15,405 nucleotides of DNA from Clostridia bacterium (GTDB lineage Bacteria > Bacillota > Clostridia > Oscillospirales > CAG-272): the NCBI GenBank assembly GCA_017452565.1, contig JAFTMF010000172.1, forward strand, positions 1 to 15,405. The letters run 5' to 3'. Within the stretch, counting starts at the first letter, position 1; every line of letters begins with the position of its first letter. The notes beneath the pieces are model-generated. The model saw only the letters and a list, made by a program, of their open reading frames with translations, had not been told where the DNA came from and searched no databases. Both the position numbers and the translations under genes were made by a program. Shown one piece after another: positions 1 to 5,886 of this stretch.

Positions 1-703
1 CTCCGTATTCGGCAGGCTTCTTAAAAGTGATGTATTCATCAAAATCCTTCATCAGCTCATAGCCGTGCCGGATGGCAGCTTGGGCGTTTTGCATATTCTC
101 ATCACTGCGCCAACTCTTCGTAGCGGATAGCAGACCGATGTGATTGGAACCGGGAAATCTCGCCATTGGCTTGTAATACCGCTCGTTTTTGCCACGAACC
201 GAGAAATCGTCTACCGATTGATAGCTCAGTACAGCCGAAAGATGCTCATACGACAGCGCAATCTGCCGAGACAGCAGAGGCGTCTCCTCGGAATAGCCTA
301 CCCACGACAGAATGTTGGTCATAATGGCTTGATTTCCGCCACGCTCTTCCGCATCCAGCGCATCGCCGCCACGGAACCAGTTTTTATGCTGTGATGCGAT
401 CTCGGGCGTGAGAAGTGCGGTGATCGCTTTTTGAATCTGCGGGTTATCAGGCTCCACCCCGGCATTCAACAGCCCACCAATATGGCAATCCATACCGTCG
501 ATCCCGTGGAGCTCATGCCCGAACCATCCATCGGGATGTTGTGCAGCCAAATGCTTTTGCACGTTTGGCTGTTGCAAAATTTCAGCTTGCATTGCCTGCA
601 TAAAGGGCTCGTCCTTCGGTGTTCCCAGCAGATCCCGATGCACGAGATAGCGGATATTCACCCCTGCATTTTCCAGCAGGAAGTCGATGATTCTATCTTT
701 CAT
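1..703 (-). CDS. Unrecognised protein, N-terminal 234 residues (runs off left edge), possible alpha-alpha toroid
   Basis: An open frame runs on the minus strand from an ATG at 703 to the window edge with no stop, so the C-terminus is missing. The start is supported by a GAGGA ribosome binding site 7 bases upstream, and it begins 16 bases after the stop of the HAD gene, so the two are probably co-transcribed. The protein opens MKDRIIDFLLENAGVNIRYL and contains HPDGWFG-ELHG (about residues 70-80), then a stretch of short helices (CHIGGLLNAGVEPDNPQIQKAITALL). This layout resembles proteins with prenyltransferase/terpene-cyclase-like alpha-alpha toroid repeats seen as uncharacterised genes in Clostridia. 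That resemblance is inference from pattern only; no catalytic motif is visible and no function is assigned. No signal peptide or membrane segment is seen in this portion. Confidence 0.8.
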   Translation of the reverse strand, partial: MKDRIIDFLLENAGVNIRYLVHRDLLGTPKDEPFMQAMQAEILQQPNVQKHLAAQHPDGWFGHELHGIDGMDCHIGGLLNAGVEPDNPQIQKAITALLTPEIASQHKNWFRGGDALDAEERGGNQAIMTNILSWVGYSEETPLLSRQIALSYEHLSAVLSYQSVDDFSVRGKNERYYKPMARFPGSNHIGLLSATKSWRSDENMQNAQAAIRHGYELMKDFDEYITFKKPAEYG

Positions 704-719
704 ATTCAATCCTCAATCC

Positions 720-1349
720 CTACACCTTCGCAGGAATCTCTCTAGGACAGCTCACCGCAGGCGTTCCCTCGGGCACGGAGCCAAATCCATACGCCGCGTG
801 GAGGAAATCCACGCCTGCCTTCATCGAGGCTTCCATATCCCAGATGGTGTCGCCCACGTAGAGGGCTTCCTCGGTGGTAAAACCATTGCGAGACAGCACC
901 AAGGCGATGTTCTCGCCTTTCGTCAGCCCGGTCGCACCGGCAGACTCGAAATCGGGGAAGAGGTGATGCAGTTCATAATAATCGAGGAACGCTTGAATGT
1001 AGCCGTCCTTGCAGTTGCTCACCACGGCAAGGAAACAGCCCCGCTCCTTCAGCGCGGTCAGCATCTCCAAAACGCCATCGTAGAGCCGTGCGCCGTTTTT
1101 ACGGATCGCCTCTACCTCGGCGTCAAAGCAACGGGTGAAGAGGGCCAGCCGCTCCTCGGGGGAGTCAAGCATCGGCAGAAATTTATCGGCAAGATCCTGG
1201 GGACCCAGCCCCATAAAGCTGTCCAGCTCCTCTTTGGTGAGCAGGGGACGAACCTGCACCTCGGCAAGCACCCGATTCCACGCAGGCAGAACCGTATCGC
1301 CGGAATCCCAAAGGGTGCCGTCCAGATCAAATAAAATGGCTTTTTTCAT
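720..1349 (-). CDS. HAD-superfamily hydrolase, phosphoglycolate-phosphatase-like
   Basis: 209-residue cytoplasmic Mg-dependent phosphatase of the HAD superfamily. All four motifs are visible: motif I DLDGT with nucleophile D8 and acid/base D10; motif II with S111 in VVSN; motif III K144 in GLTKGE; motif IV GDT-IWD with D167 and D171. A helical cap domain lies between motifs I and II (about residues 15-85), as in class C1 phosphoglycolate phosphatases and pyrophosphatase-like members. The substrate cannot be read from sequence. I chose the ATG at 1349 because GGGAG sits 7 bases upstream; an in-frame ATG at 1364 overlaps this ribosome binding site and would put five unusual residues before the conserved KKAILFDLDGT start. 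It is first in a probable two-gene operon with the gene starting at 703, driven by the extended -10 promoter at 1382-1390. Confidence 0.92.
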   Translation of the reverse strand: MKKAILFDLDGTLWDSGDTVLPAWNRVLAEVQVRPLLTKEELDSFMGLGPQDLADKFLPMLDSPEERLALFTRCFDAEVEAIRKNGARLYDGVLEMLTALKERGCFLAVVSNCKDGYIQAFLDYYELHHLFPDFESAGATGLTKGENIALVLSRNGFTTEEALYVGDTIWDMEASMKAGVDFLHAAYGFGSVPEGTPAVSCPREIPAKV

Positions 1350-1381
1350 AAGGATATCTCCCATCGGTTGAAATTATCTAC

Positions 1382-1410
1382 ATTATAACACAAAGAAAAA
1401 GGAAAATCAC
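1382..1410 (-). promoter_or_regulatory. Sigma-A promoter with extended -10 for the HAD gene
   Basis: Read on the minus strand, TGTGTTATAAT contains a perfect -10 (TATAAT, bases 1387-1382) preceded by TGTGT, matching the TRTGN extended -10 of Gram-positive promoters. The -35 at 17-bp spacing is GTGATT (1410-1405), a weak match, which is usual with an extended -10. The likely transcript start is near 1375, giving a leader of about 25 bases before the ATG at 1349. Confidence 0.7.
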
Positions 1411-1425
1411 TCGATTTTCCTCTTT
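1396..1425. repeat. Inverted repeat in the divergent promoter region
   Basis: GGAAAATC (1401-1408) and GATTTTCC (1413-1420) form a perfect 8-bp stem with loop ACTC; pairing continues to 1396/1425 with one mismatch. It overlaps the -35 region of the minus-strand HAD promoter and lies about 60 bases upstream of the -35 of the plus-strand promoter. It could be an operator for a dimeric regulator or a leftover bidirectional terminator. No converging genes need a terminator here, which favours an operator, but this is inference. Confidence 0.5.
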
Positions 1426-1486
1426 TGCCCCTGCTTCCAACAATTTCGTTCTTCAAAAATATTTTATCGAAATTCAATAAATCCTA

Positions 1487-1515
1487 TTGACAAACGTTTT
1501 TGAGTGTGTTATACT
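1487..1515 (+). promoter_or_regulatory. Consensus sigma-A promoter for the membrane protein gene
   Basis: TTGACA (1487-1492), a 17-bp spacer and TATACT (1510-1515), with TGTGT immediately before the -10. This is close to the strongest possible vegetative promoter. The leader to the ATG at 1561 is about 40 bases. Confidence 0.85.
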
Positions 1516-1528
1516 AAGCACACAAGTA

Positions 1529-1543
1529 TATCGAATAGCGATA
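1529..1543. promoter_or_regulatory. Short inverted repeat just downstream of the promoter, possible operator
   Basis: TATCG (1529-1533) and CGATA (1539-1543) are exact inverted arms around AATAG. The repeat lies in the first bases of the transcript and ends 7 bases before AAGGAG. A second imperfect inverted repeat, GTGTG (1504-1508) / CACAC (1519-1523), overlaps the -10. Either could bind a repressor; both are short enough to be chance. Confidence 0.3.
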
Positions 1544-1560
1544 AATCAAGGAGAACCTTT

Positions 1561-2865
1561 ATGAACCGTCTCATTCAAACTTGGAAAGCCCTATGGGCGC
1601 TTCCCGCTACCGACGATCCCATCGAAGAAAAACGCCGAGGGCGTGGATTCTATCGCCATCCTATCCTGCGCACCATCGAGCTGGCGGCCATCCCGACTAT
1701 CCTGATTACCCTATACGCAGTCATCTCCACCGGCAATTTGCTGGACTCTCTGCTGGGCTTGGTCTTTTCGATCATTTTTCTGCCGCCGATTCTCACCGCC
1801 GTCAATCTGTGGTTTCTGCTGATCCATACTGCCGAGGGCATTCGCCGCAAGGCTGCCGCCAAGATCGAGATTTTCACCCTCGTGCTTGGCATCCCCCTCA
1901 CCGCCTTCTACTTCTATACTACCTCCGACGGAATCGATATGACGGTAATCGCCGCCGATTGGTGGGAACAGCTCTACGCCTATCAGCTCCACTCCCCCGT
2001 GAAGCTGGCGGCCATCCCCACCATCGTTACCCTGACCCTCGTCGGCTTCGGCGGCTATCTCATCCTGCGGCTGATGCCCTTAGAGAAACAGCCTCCCCTG
2101 CTCACCGCACTTTCCATCGCCGCAATGTACGTAGGCGGTGCCGTGGCGGTGGTGTGGATTCTTCAGATTCACGAGGAAACCTTCTATCTCCCCCAAACCA
2201 TCCTCCCCTTCAATCTGATTCTGCTCTATCTGCGCACCCTTCGCCTGACGGTGCACGACAAAGCTCAGCTGATGCGGCAGGCAGAAGCGGCAGGCGAACT
2301 CCCCCGATTGTCGATGCTGGCACGCTTTTTGGATAATGCATCCACCCTTCCCGCAGCGGGACTACTGGCGGTGCTCCCTCTGCTGGGTGCTTTGATTATG
2401 ATTTTGGTGCTCTTCGGACAGCAGCCCGACGCCGCCATCCGTGCTTGGACCGAAACGGCCGACTGGACCTTCTCTCAGCAAATCCCCCCTCCCAATCTTC
2501 CCTATGACGGCCACTATCTCTGCACCGTTGCGGCAGGCGGACACAAACGGGTGGTAAAACCCATCCGCTCGGGCATTCGCCACGGACACACGGTAATCGT
2601 CAACCGTCAGCTGTGCATTGCCAACGCCTTCGAGCAGCTGCTGGAGGAGCGCACGCCCCGTTTCCATCGCTTCGTTCGAAAGAACTACGATCGCTACGGC
2701 CTGCCCATCGCCAAGCTTATCCGCACGAAATTGGCGGCAGACGTGGTGTATCTGCTGATGAAGCCCGCCGAGTGGATCTTCCTTGCCGTCCTCTACCTCT
2801 TCGACCGCAATCCCGAGAACCGCATCGCCCTGCAATATCCCCACAAGGCCATCCCCAAGAAATAA
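1561..2865 (+). CDS. Multi-pass membrane protein with conserved C-terminal domain (possible DUF6688)
   Basis: 434-residue integral membrane protein of unknown function. Hydrophobic segments are at about residues 39-57, 64-88, 103-120, 147-170, 180-202, 210-226 and 264-286, giving about seven membrane passes. A soluble-looking domain follows (residues 300-395) with the conserved-looking stretch GHYLCTVAAGGHKRVVKP, RHGH and VNRQL-IANAFEQLL. A further amphipathic stretch near 398-415 (MKPAEWIFLAVLYLF) may touch the membrane. The domain reminds me of the DUF6688 family, recalled rather than searched. I start at the ATG at 1561 because AAGGAGA lies 6 bases upstream; the frame is open further up to 1504, but that region holds the promoter. 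It is probably monocistronic, since a terminator hairpin (2915-2940) and a new promoter precede the next gene. Confidence 0.88.
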   Translation: MNRLIQTWKALWALPATDDPIEEKRRGRGFYRHPILRTIELAAIPTILITLYAVISTGNLLDSLLGLVFSIIFLPPILTAVNLWFLLIHTAEGIRRKAAAKIEIFTLVLGIPLTAFYFYTTSDGIDMTVIAADWWEQLYAYQLHSPVKLAAIPTIVTLTLVGFGGYLILRLMPLEKQPPLLTALSIAAMYVGGAVAVVWILQIHEETFYLPQTILPFNLILLYLRTLRLTVHDKAQLMRQAEAAGELPRLSMLARFLDNASTLPAAGLLAVLPLLGALIMILVLFGQQPDAAIRAWTETADWTFSQQIPPPNLPYDGHYLCTVAAGGHKRVVKPIRSGIRHGHTVIVNRQLCIANAFEQLLEERTPRFHRFVRKNYDRYGLPIAKLIRTKLAADVVYLLMKPAEWIFLAVLYLFDRNPENRIALQYPHKAIPKK

Positions 2866-2914
2866 AGCTTATCCGCCCTTCCCCGATTTAATAAAATCTT
2901 CCGATTCTATCCAC

Positions 2915-2940
2915 AAAATCCCCTTGCGAAAGGGGATTTT
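2915..2940 (+). terminator. Terminator hairpin after the membrane protein gene
   Basis: AAAATCCCC (2915-2923) pairs perfectly with GGGGATTTT (2932-2940) across an 8-base loop. The T run is the outer part of the 3' arm, giving an intrinsic-terminator shape 50 bases after the stop codon. The loop and 3' arm also carry the next gene's promoter elements. Confidence 0.65.
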
Positions 2941-2952
2941 CTGTGTTACAAT
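2924..2952 (+). promoter_or_regulatory. Extended -10 promoter for the carboxypeptidase gene, overlapping a terminator
   Basis: TTGCGA (2924-2929), a 17-bp spacer and TACAAT (2947-2952), with TGTGT immediately before the -10. The -35 box lies exactly in the loop of the terminator hairpin. The leader is about 20 bases before the AAGGAG at 2969-2974. Confidence 0.7.
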
Positions 2953-2980
2953 AGGAGCAGTAATTTCCAAGGAGATTTTT

Positions 2981-3901
2981 ATGCACAACCATTCTCTTCG
3001 GCGGAGCGTGCGCCTCTTCTCCCTTTTGCTCACTCTCTGTCTGCTCATCACCGCTTGCAGTCCCCGTGCCACCTTGCACGAGGAGGGCGATCTCGGCTAT
3101 ATTCCCGTCTCTGCCTCCCCCATCACGGTGGACGGGCTGAGCGCCACGGCTTATTTCATCTACGATTGCAAGGCGGAGGAGTTCGTCGCCATCCACGGAG
3201 CGGAGCGGCGCATTTATCCCGCCTCTACTACTAAACTCCTCACCGCCCTTTACGCTCTTACCCTGCTCTCCCCCGACGAGCTGATCACCCCCGGAGACGA
3301 GCTGTCTCTGGTAGGCGCAGGATCGTCCATCGCCTATATAAAATCCCACCACACCCTTACCGTGGAGATGCTGATTGAGGGTATGATGATCCCCTCGGGC
3401 AACGATGCCGCCTACGCCATTGCGGCGGCGGCAGGCAAGAAGTTAGATCCCACTCTGAGCGGCAAAGCGGCGGTGGAGCGGTTTATGAAAGGGCTGAACG
3501 AATATGCCGCCTCCATCGGATGCTGCTCCACAAGCTTCACCGTCCCCGACGGCCTTGCCGAAAAGGAGCACTACTCCGGCGTGGAGGATATGGCGATAAT
3601 CGCCAAGCTGGCCTTTGAAAACGAAACGCTCCGCACCTTCGGCGGCATCGCCAAAGCGGACGTGACCTACGAGAGCGGTCACACCAACACGTGGATCAAC
3701 ACCAATCTTCTGCTCATCGAGGACAGCGGCTACTACGATCCCCGCGTCATCAGCGGAAAAACCGGCTCCATCGAGGGCAGCTACAACGTAATCTTCCTTG
3801 CAGAAGAGGATGGTAAGCAGTATATCATCGGCATCTTCGGCAGCAGCGACAAGGAAGCCCGCTTTGCCGACGGCATTACGGCAATGGATGCTATTTTTTA
3901 G
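2981..3901 (+). CDS. D-alanyl-D-alanine carboxypeptidase (peptidase S11), predicted lipoprotein
   Basis: 306-residue penicillin-binding serine DD-carboxypeptidase that removes the terminal D-Ala from peptidoglycan stem peptides outside the cell membrane. The three active-site motifs are present: S82-T-T-K85 (SxxK, nucleophile S82), S139-G-N141 (SxN) and K260-T-G262 (KTG). The N-terminus is a lipoprotein signal: RR at 7-8, a hydrophobic core at 11-22 and lipobox I-T-A-C with C26 as the predicted lipidated residue. At 306 residues it covers the catalytic core only; the C-terminal beta domain and amphipathic anchor of PBP5-type enzymes are absent, which fits lipid anchoring at the N-terminus. 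The ATG at 2981 has AAGGAG six bases upstream; the frame is open upstream into the previous gene but that part is not coding in this frame. The adjacent cysteines C181 and C182 are unusual in an exported protein. Confidence 0.95.
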   Translation: MHNHSLRRSVRLFSLLLTLCLLITACSPRATLHEEGDLGYIPVSASPITVDGLSATAYFIYDCKAEEFVAIHGAERRIYPASTTKLLTALYALTLLSPDELITPGDELSLVGAGSSIAYIKSHHTLTVEMLIEGMMIPSGNDAAYAIAAAAGKKLDPTLSGKAAVERFMKGLNEYAASIGCCSTSFTVPDGLAEKEHYSGVEDMAIIAKLAFENETLRTFGGIAKADVTYESGHTNTWINTNLLLIEDSGYYDPRVISGKTGSIEGSYNVIFLAEEDGKQYIIGIFGSSDKEARFADGITAMDAIF

Positions 3902-4105
3902 AATCGGGTGGCGGCAACGAAAACCGTCTCCATATACCCCGAGGGGAGAGATTGTGCCACTCCTCTCGACTACCACGGTTGGCATCGTGGAAAAGGCGGG
4001 TGGCGGCAGGAGCAAGCCCCTGCCCTACGACAGATTTATTCGTACAGTGCGCCAAGGTAGGAGCAGTACGATCAGTTCGCACAAACCCAAGCCTTCTCCT
4101 TAAGT

Positions 4106-4142
4106 GTAGTTCGCCAAGGCGACATAGTCGCCAGCGAACTAC
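4106..4142. repeat. Nested hairpin repeat
   Basis: The outer arms GTAGTTCGC (4106-4114) and GCGAACTAC (4134-4142) are exact complements and enclose a second perfect hairpin, GGCGAC (4118-4123) / GTCGCC (4127-4132), with loop ATA. The arms stack with only a 3-base and a 1-base bulge, so the whole unit would fold as one long stem on either strand. Confidence 0.85.
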
Positions 4143-4143
4143 G

Positions 4144-4166
4144 GCAGTTCCGCTATTCGGAACTGC
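4144..4166. repeat. Perfect 9-bp hairpin repeat
   Basis: GCAGTTCCG (4144-4152) and CGGAACTGC (4158-4166) are exact complements with loop CTATT. It begins one base after the preceding nested hairpin ends, so the two were probably inserted or amplified as a unit. Confidence 0.85.
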
Positions 4167-4180
4167 ACGGAAGAGTGGCT

Positions 4181-4203
4181 ATAGTTGCGCTTTGCGCAAC
4201 TAT
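4181..4203. repeat. Perfect 10-bp hairpin repeat
   Basis: ATAGTTGCGC (4181-4190) and GCGCAACTAT (4194-4203) are exact complements with loop TTT. This is the third tandem hairpin in 100 bases; all three have AGTT near the base of the 5' arm. There is no T run after the stem, so it is not a classic intrinsic terminator. Confidence 0.85.
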
Positions 4204-4258
4204 TACGTAGGCGTGACGGATGAGGTCTGCTAACTATCCCTACCCCATTTCAATCAAC

Positions 4259-4292
4259 GGAGGAAGGAACCCACAGAGTTCCCACCATACTT
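4259..4292 (+). promoter_or_regulatory. Distant ribosome binding site with an intervening hairpin, mnmE leader
   Basis: The only purine-rich ribosome binding sequence before mnmE is GGAGG at 4259-4263, 29 bases before the ATG, too far for normal initiation. Between them GGAAC (4266-4270) and GTTCC (4278-4282) form a 5-bp stem with loop CCACAGA. Folding it would leave 12 unpaired bases between GGAGG and the ATG, close to a workable spacing. No in-frame ATG, GTG or TTG lies closer to the GGAGG. Confidence 0.45.
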
Positions 4293-5744
4293 ATGACAGA
4301 TACCATTGCAGCTATTTCCACCCCTTACGGCAAGGGAGGCATCGCCGTCATCCGCATCAGCGGCGACGAGGCCATTGCCATTGCATCCAAAGTCTTCCGC
4401 CCTGCATCGGGCAAGTCCCTTGCAGAGATCAATGCCGGCAGAATCGTCTACGGCACCATTCACGCCCCCTCCCACGGCGGCCGCCTGACCAAGCCCATCG
4501 ACGATGGAATGGCGGCGGTTCTCCGTGCCCCCCACTCCTACACCGGCGAGGACACGGTGGAGATTTCCTGCCACGGCGGCGTTCTGCTCACCGAAAAGGT
4601 GCTGTCGGCAATCCTTGCCGCAGGCGCACGCCCTGCCGAAGCAGGGGAGTTCACCAAACGGGCATTCGTTGCCGGCAAAGTCTCGCTCACCGAGGCCGAG
4701 GCGGTGATCAACCTCATCGACGCAAAGTCTGAGGAGGCCTTGAAGCTGGCTCGCTCCCACACCGAGGGACGGCTCACCGCAAAACTGAATGAGTTTTACG
4801 AAAGTCTGAAAACCTTGATCTCCACCGCCTACGTCTACGCCGACTACCCCGACGAGGATCTCACCGATCTTTCCACCGAGGAGATGGAGGCGGCACTGCA
4901 AAAGCTGGCAGGCGATATGCAAGCCCTCTCCGACACCTACTACGTGGGACACGCCATTTCCGAAGGCATCTCCACGGTGATCGTAGGACGCCCCAACACC
5001 GGCAAATCCTCCCTGCTCAACCGACTGGTGGGCAGAGAGCGTGCCATTGTCAGTGACATTGCAGGCACCACCCGTGACACCATCGAGGCGACGGTGCAGG
5101 TGGGCAAGATCACCCTGCGCCTGACTGACACCGCAGGCCTGCGAGACTCCGACGATCCCATCGAGCAGATCGGCGTGGAGCGCAGCCTTGCCGCACTGGG
5201 CGAGGCCGAGCTGATTCTGGCTTTGCTGGACGGCTCCGATCCTGCCGACGCCGCTACGCTGAATGAGATTCACAGAGCCAACGCCGCCCACGGTGTTCCC
5301 GTGATCGCCGTGTTCAACAAATGCGATCTGCCCGAGGCACAGCCCGTGGTAGGCAATCTGCCTGCGCTCTATCACAAGGCGCTCTCCCTCAGCCCCGAGA
5401 TTCAGCGATTCTTCTTCAGCCGGCTCAGCGGCGTGGCGGCAATCTCCTGCACCACCGGCGAGGGCATCGACGATCTGAAAAAGTGCATCGAAAACCTCTT
5501 CGCCAAGGGCGAGATCGACTACGATACCACCGCCATCCTTGCCAACGCCCGTCAAAAGGGAGCGCTGGACCGTGCCATCGAGGGCGTCCAAGCCGCGCTG
5601 GAGGCGCTGGAGAGCGGCTTCACCCCCGACGTAGCAGGCATGGACTTGGAGGAGGCCATGGCCGCCCTCTCCGAAGCCGACGGCCGCGCCGTCTCCGCCG
5701 ACATCGTAGACGCCATCTTCCACCGATTTTGCGTGGGAAAGTAA
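4293..5744 (+). CDS. mnmE: tRNA uridine-5-carboxymethylaminomethyl(34) synthesis GTPase MnmE
   Basis: 483-residue potassium-dependent GTPase. With MnmG it adds the carboxymethylaminomethyl group to C5 of wobble uridine 34 in a subset of tRNAs; the family acts as a cytoplasmic dimer. The N-terminal tetrahydrofolate-binding TrmE domain spans about residues 1-120 (start MTDTIAAISTPYGKGGIAVIRISG is typical). A helical domain is interrupted by the inserted G domain: G1 GRPNTGKS at 232-239, G3 DTAG at 279-282, G4 NKCD at 342-345. The protein ends FCVGK with C480, the conserved C-terminal C-x-GK motif. Length is slightly above the usual 450-460 residues. The start at 4293 fits the family N-terminus despite the weak local ribosome binding site. 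mnmG, often the next gene, is not in the window; a Nudix gene follows instead. Confidence 0.97.
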   Translation: MTDTIAAISTPYGKGGIAVIRISGDEAIAIASKVFRPASGKSLAEINAGRIVYGTIHAPSHGGRLTKPIDDGMAAVLRAPHSYTGEDTVEISCHGGVLLTEKVLSAILAAGARPAEAGEFTKRAFVAGKVSLTEAEAVINLIDAKSEEALKLARSHTEGRLTAKLNEFYESLKTLISTAYVYADYPDEDLTDLSTEEMEAALQKLAGDMQALSDTYYVGHAISEGISTVIVGRPNTGKSSLLNRLVGRERAIVSDIAGTTRDTIEATVQVGKITLRLTDTAGLRDSDDPIEQIGVERSLAALGEAELILALLDGSDPADAATLNEIHRANAAHGVPVIAVFNKCDLPEAQPVVGNLPALYHKALSLSPEIQRFFFSRLSGVAAISCTTGEGIDDLKKCIENLFAKGEIDYDTTAILANARQKGALDRAIEGVQAALEALESGFTPDVAGMDLEEAMAALSEADGRAVSADIVDAIFHRFCVGK

Positions 5745-5757
5745 AGGGAGAACGCCA

Positions 5758-5780
5758 GCAATTCGGCATTGCCGAATTGC
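5758..5780. repeat. Perfect 10-bp hairpin just after mnmE
   Basis: GCAATTCGGC (5758-5767) and GCCGAATTGC (5771-5780) are exact complements with loop ATT, 13 bases after the mnmE stop. It has the same design as the 4181-4203 hairpin (10-bp arms, 3-base loop). No T run follows, so a transcript-end or mobile-repeat role is possible but unproven. Confidence 0.8.
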
Positions 5781-5805
5781 AACCCTCCCAAAAACTTTTT
5801 ATTAA

Positions 5806-5835
5806 AGCCGACGAATACTCGTCGGCTGATTTTGA
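5806..5835 (+). terminator. Repeat hairpin, probable weak terminator (copy 1)
   Basis: AGCCGACGA (5806-5814) pairs with TCGTCGGCT (5819-5827) across loop ATAC, followed by GATTTTGA. The arms are identical to those of the hairpin at 7909-7930, and the sequence just before both copies is similar (ACCCTC, a short gap and AAAAACTT). It would end mnmE transcripts before the Nudix gene. Confidence 0.55.
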
Positions 5836-5886
5836 CAACAACAATCATTATTACGAATCAATTTATATTGATGGAGGTGTGAATAA

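Larger units (their letters stand above)
3902..4292. other. 390-base intergenic spacer made of several inverted repeats
   Basis: I find no convincing gene here. The spacer is a patchwork of hairpins. GAGGGGAG (3941-3948) pairs with CTCCTCTC (3960-3967). CCACG (3973-3977) pairs with CGTGG (3986-3990). GGCAGG (4005-4010) pairs with CCTGCC (4019-4024). Three strong palindromes follow at 4106-4203, listed separately. A 10-base block GGGTGGCGGC occurs twice, at 3906-3915 and 3998-4007. The blocks GCAAGCCCCTGCCCTACGA (4012-4030) and GTGACGGATGAGGTCTGC (4213-4230) resemble intergenic repeat fragments I recall from gut Clostridia; this is memory, not a search. Small open frames crossing the spacer follow the repeats and have no ribosome binding sites. 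No clear promoter for mnmE was found. Confidence 0.75.

Noticed and set aside
140..745. Plus-strand frames at 140-394 and 431-745
   Set aside because: They are opposite the edge-truncated minus-strand gene, which has a proper start and a continuous frame.
3798..4233. Overlapping small frames in the spacer after the carboxypeptidase gene
   Set aside because: They run through inverted repeats, lack ribosome binding sites and look like translations of repeat DNA.
3902..4256. CRISPR array
   Set aside because: The repeated elements are hairpins of different sequence without equal-length direct repeats or spacers.
4254..5723. A 489-codon minus-strand frame opposite mnmE
   Set aside because: Gly/Val/Asp-rich antisense shadow of mnmE with no ribosome binding site or domain.
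5832..5869. Promoter for the Nudix gene from TTGACA at 5832
   Set aside because: At 16-18 bp spacing there is no acceptable -10; the nearest TATATT (5864) is 26 bp away.
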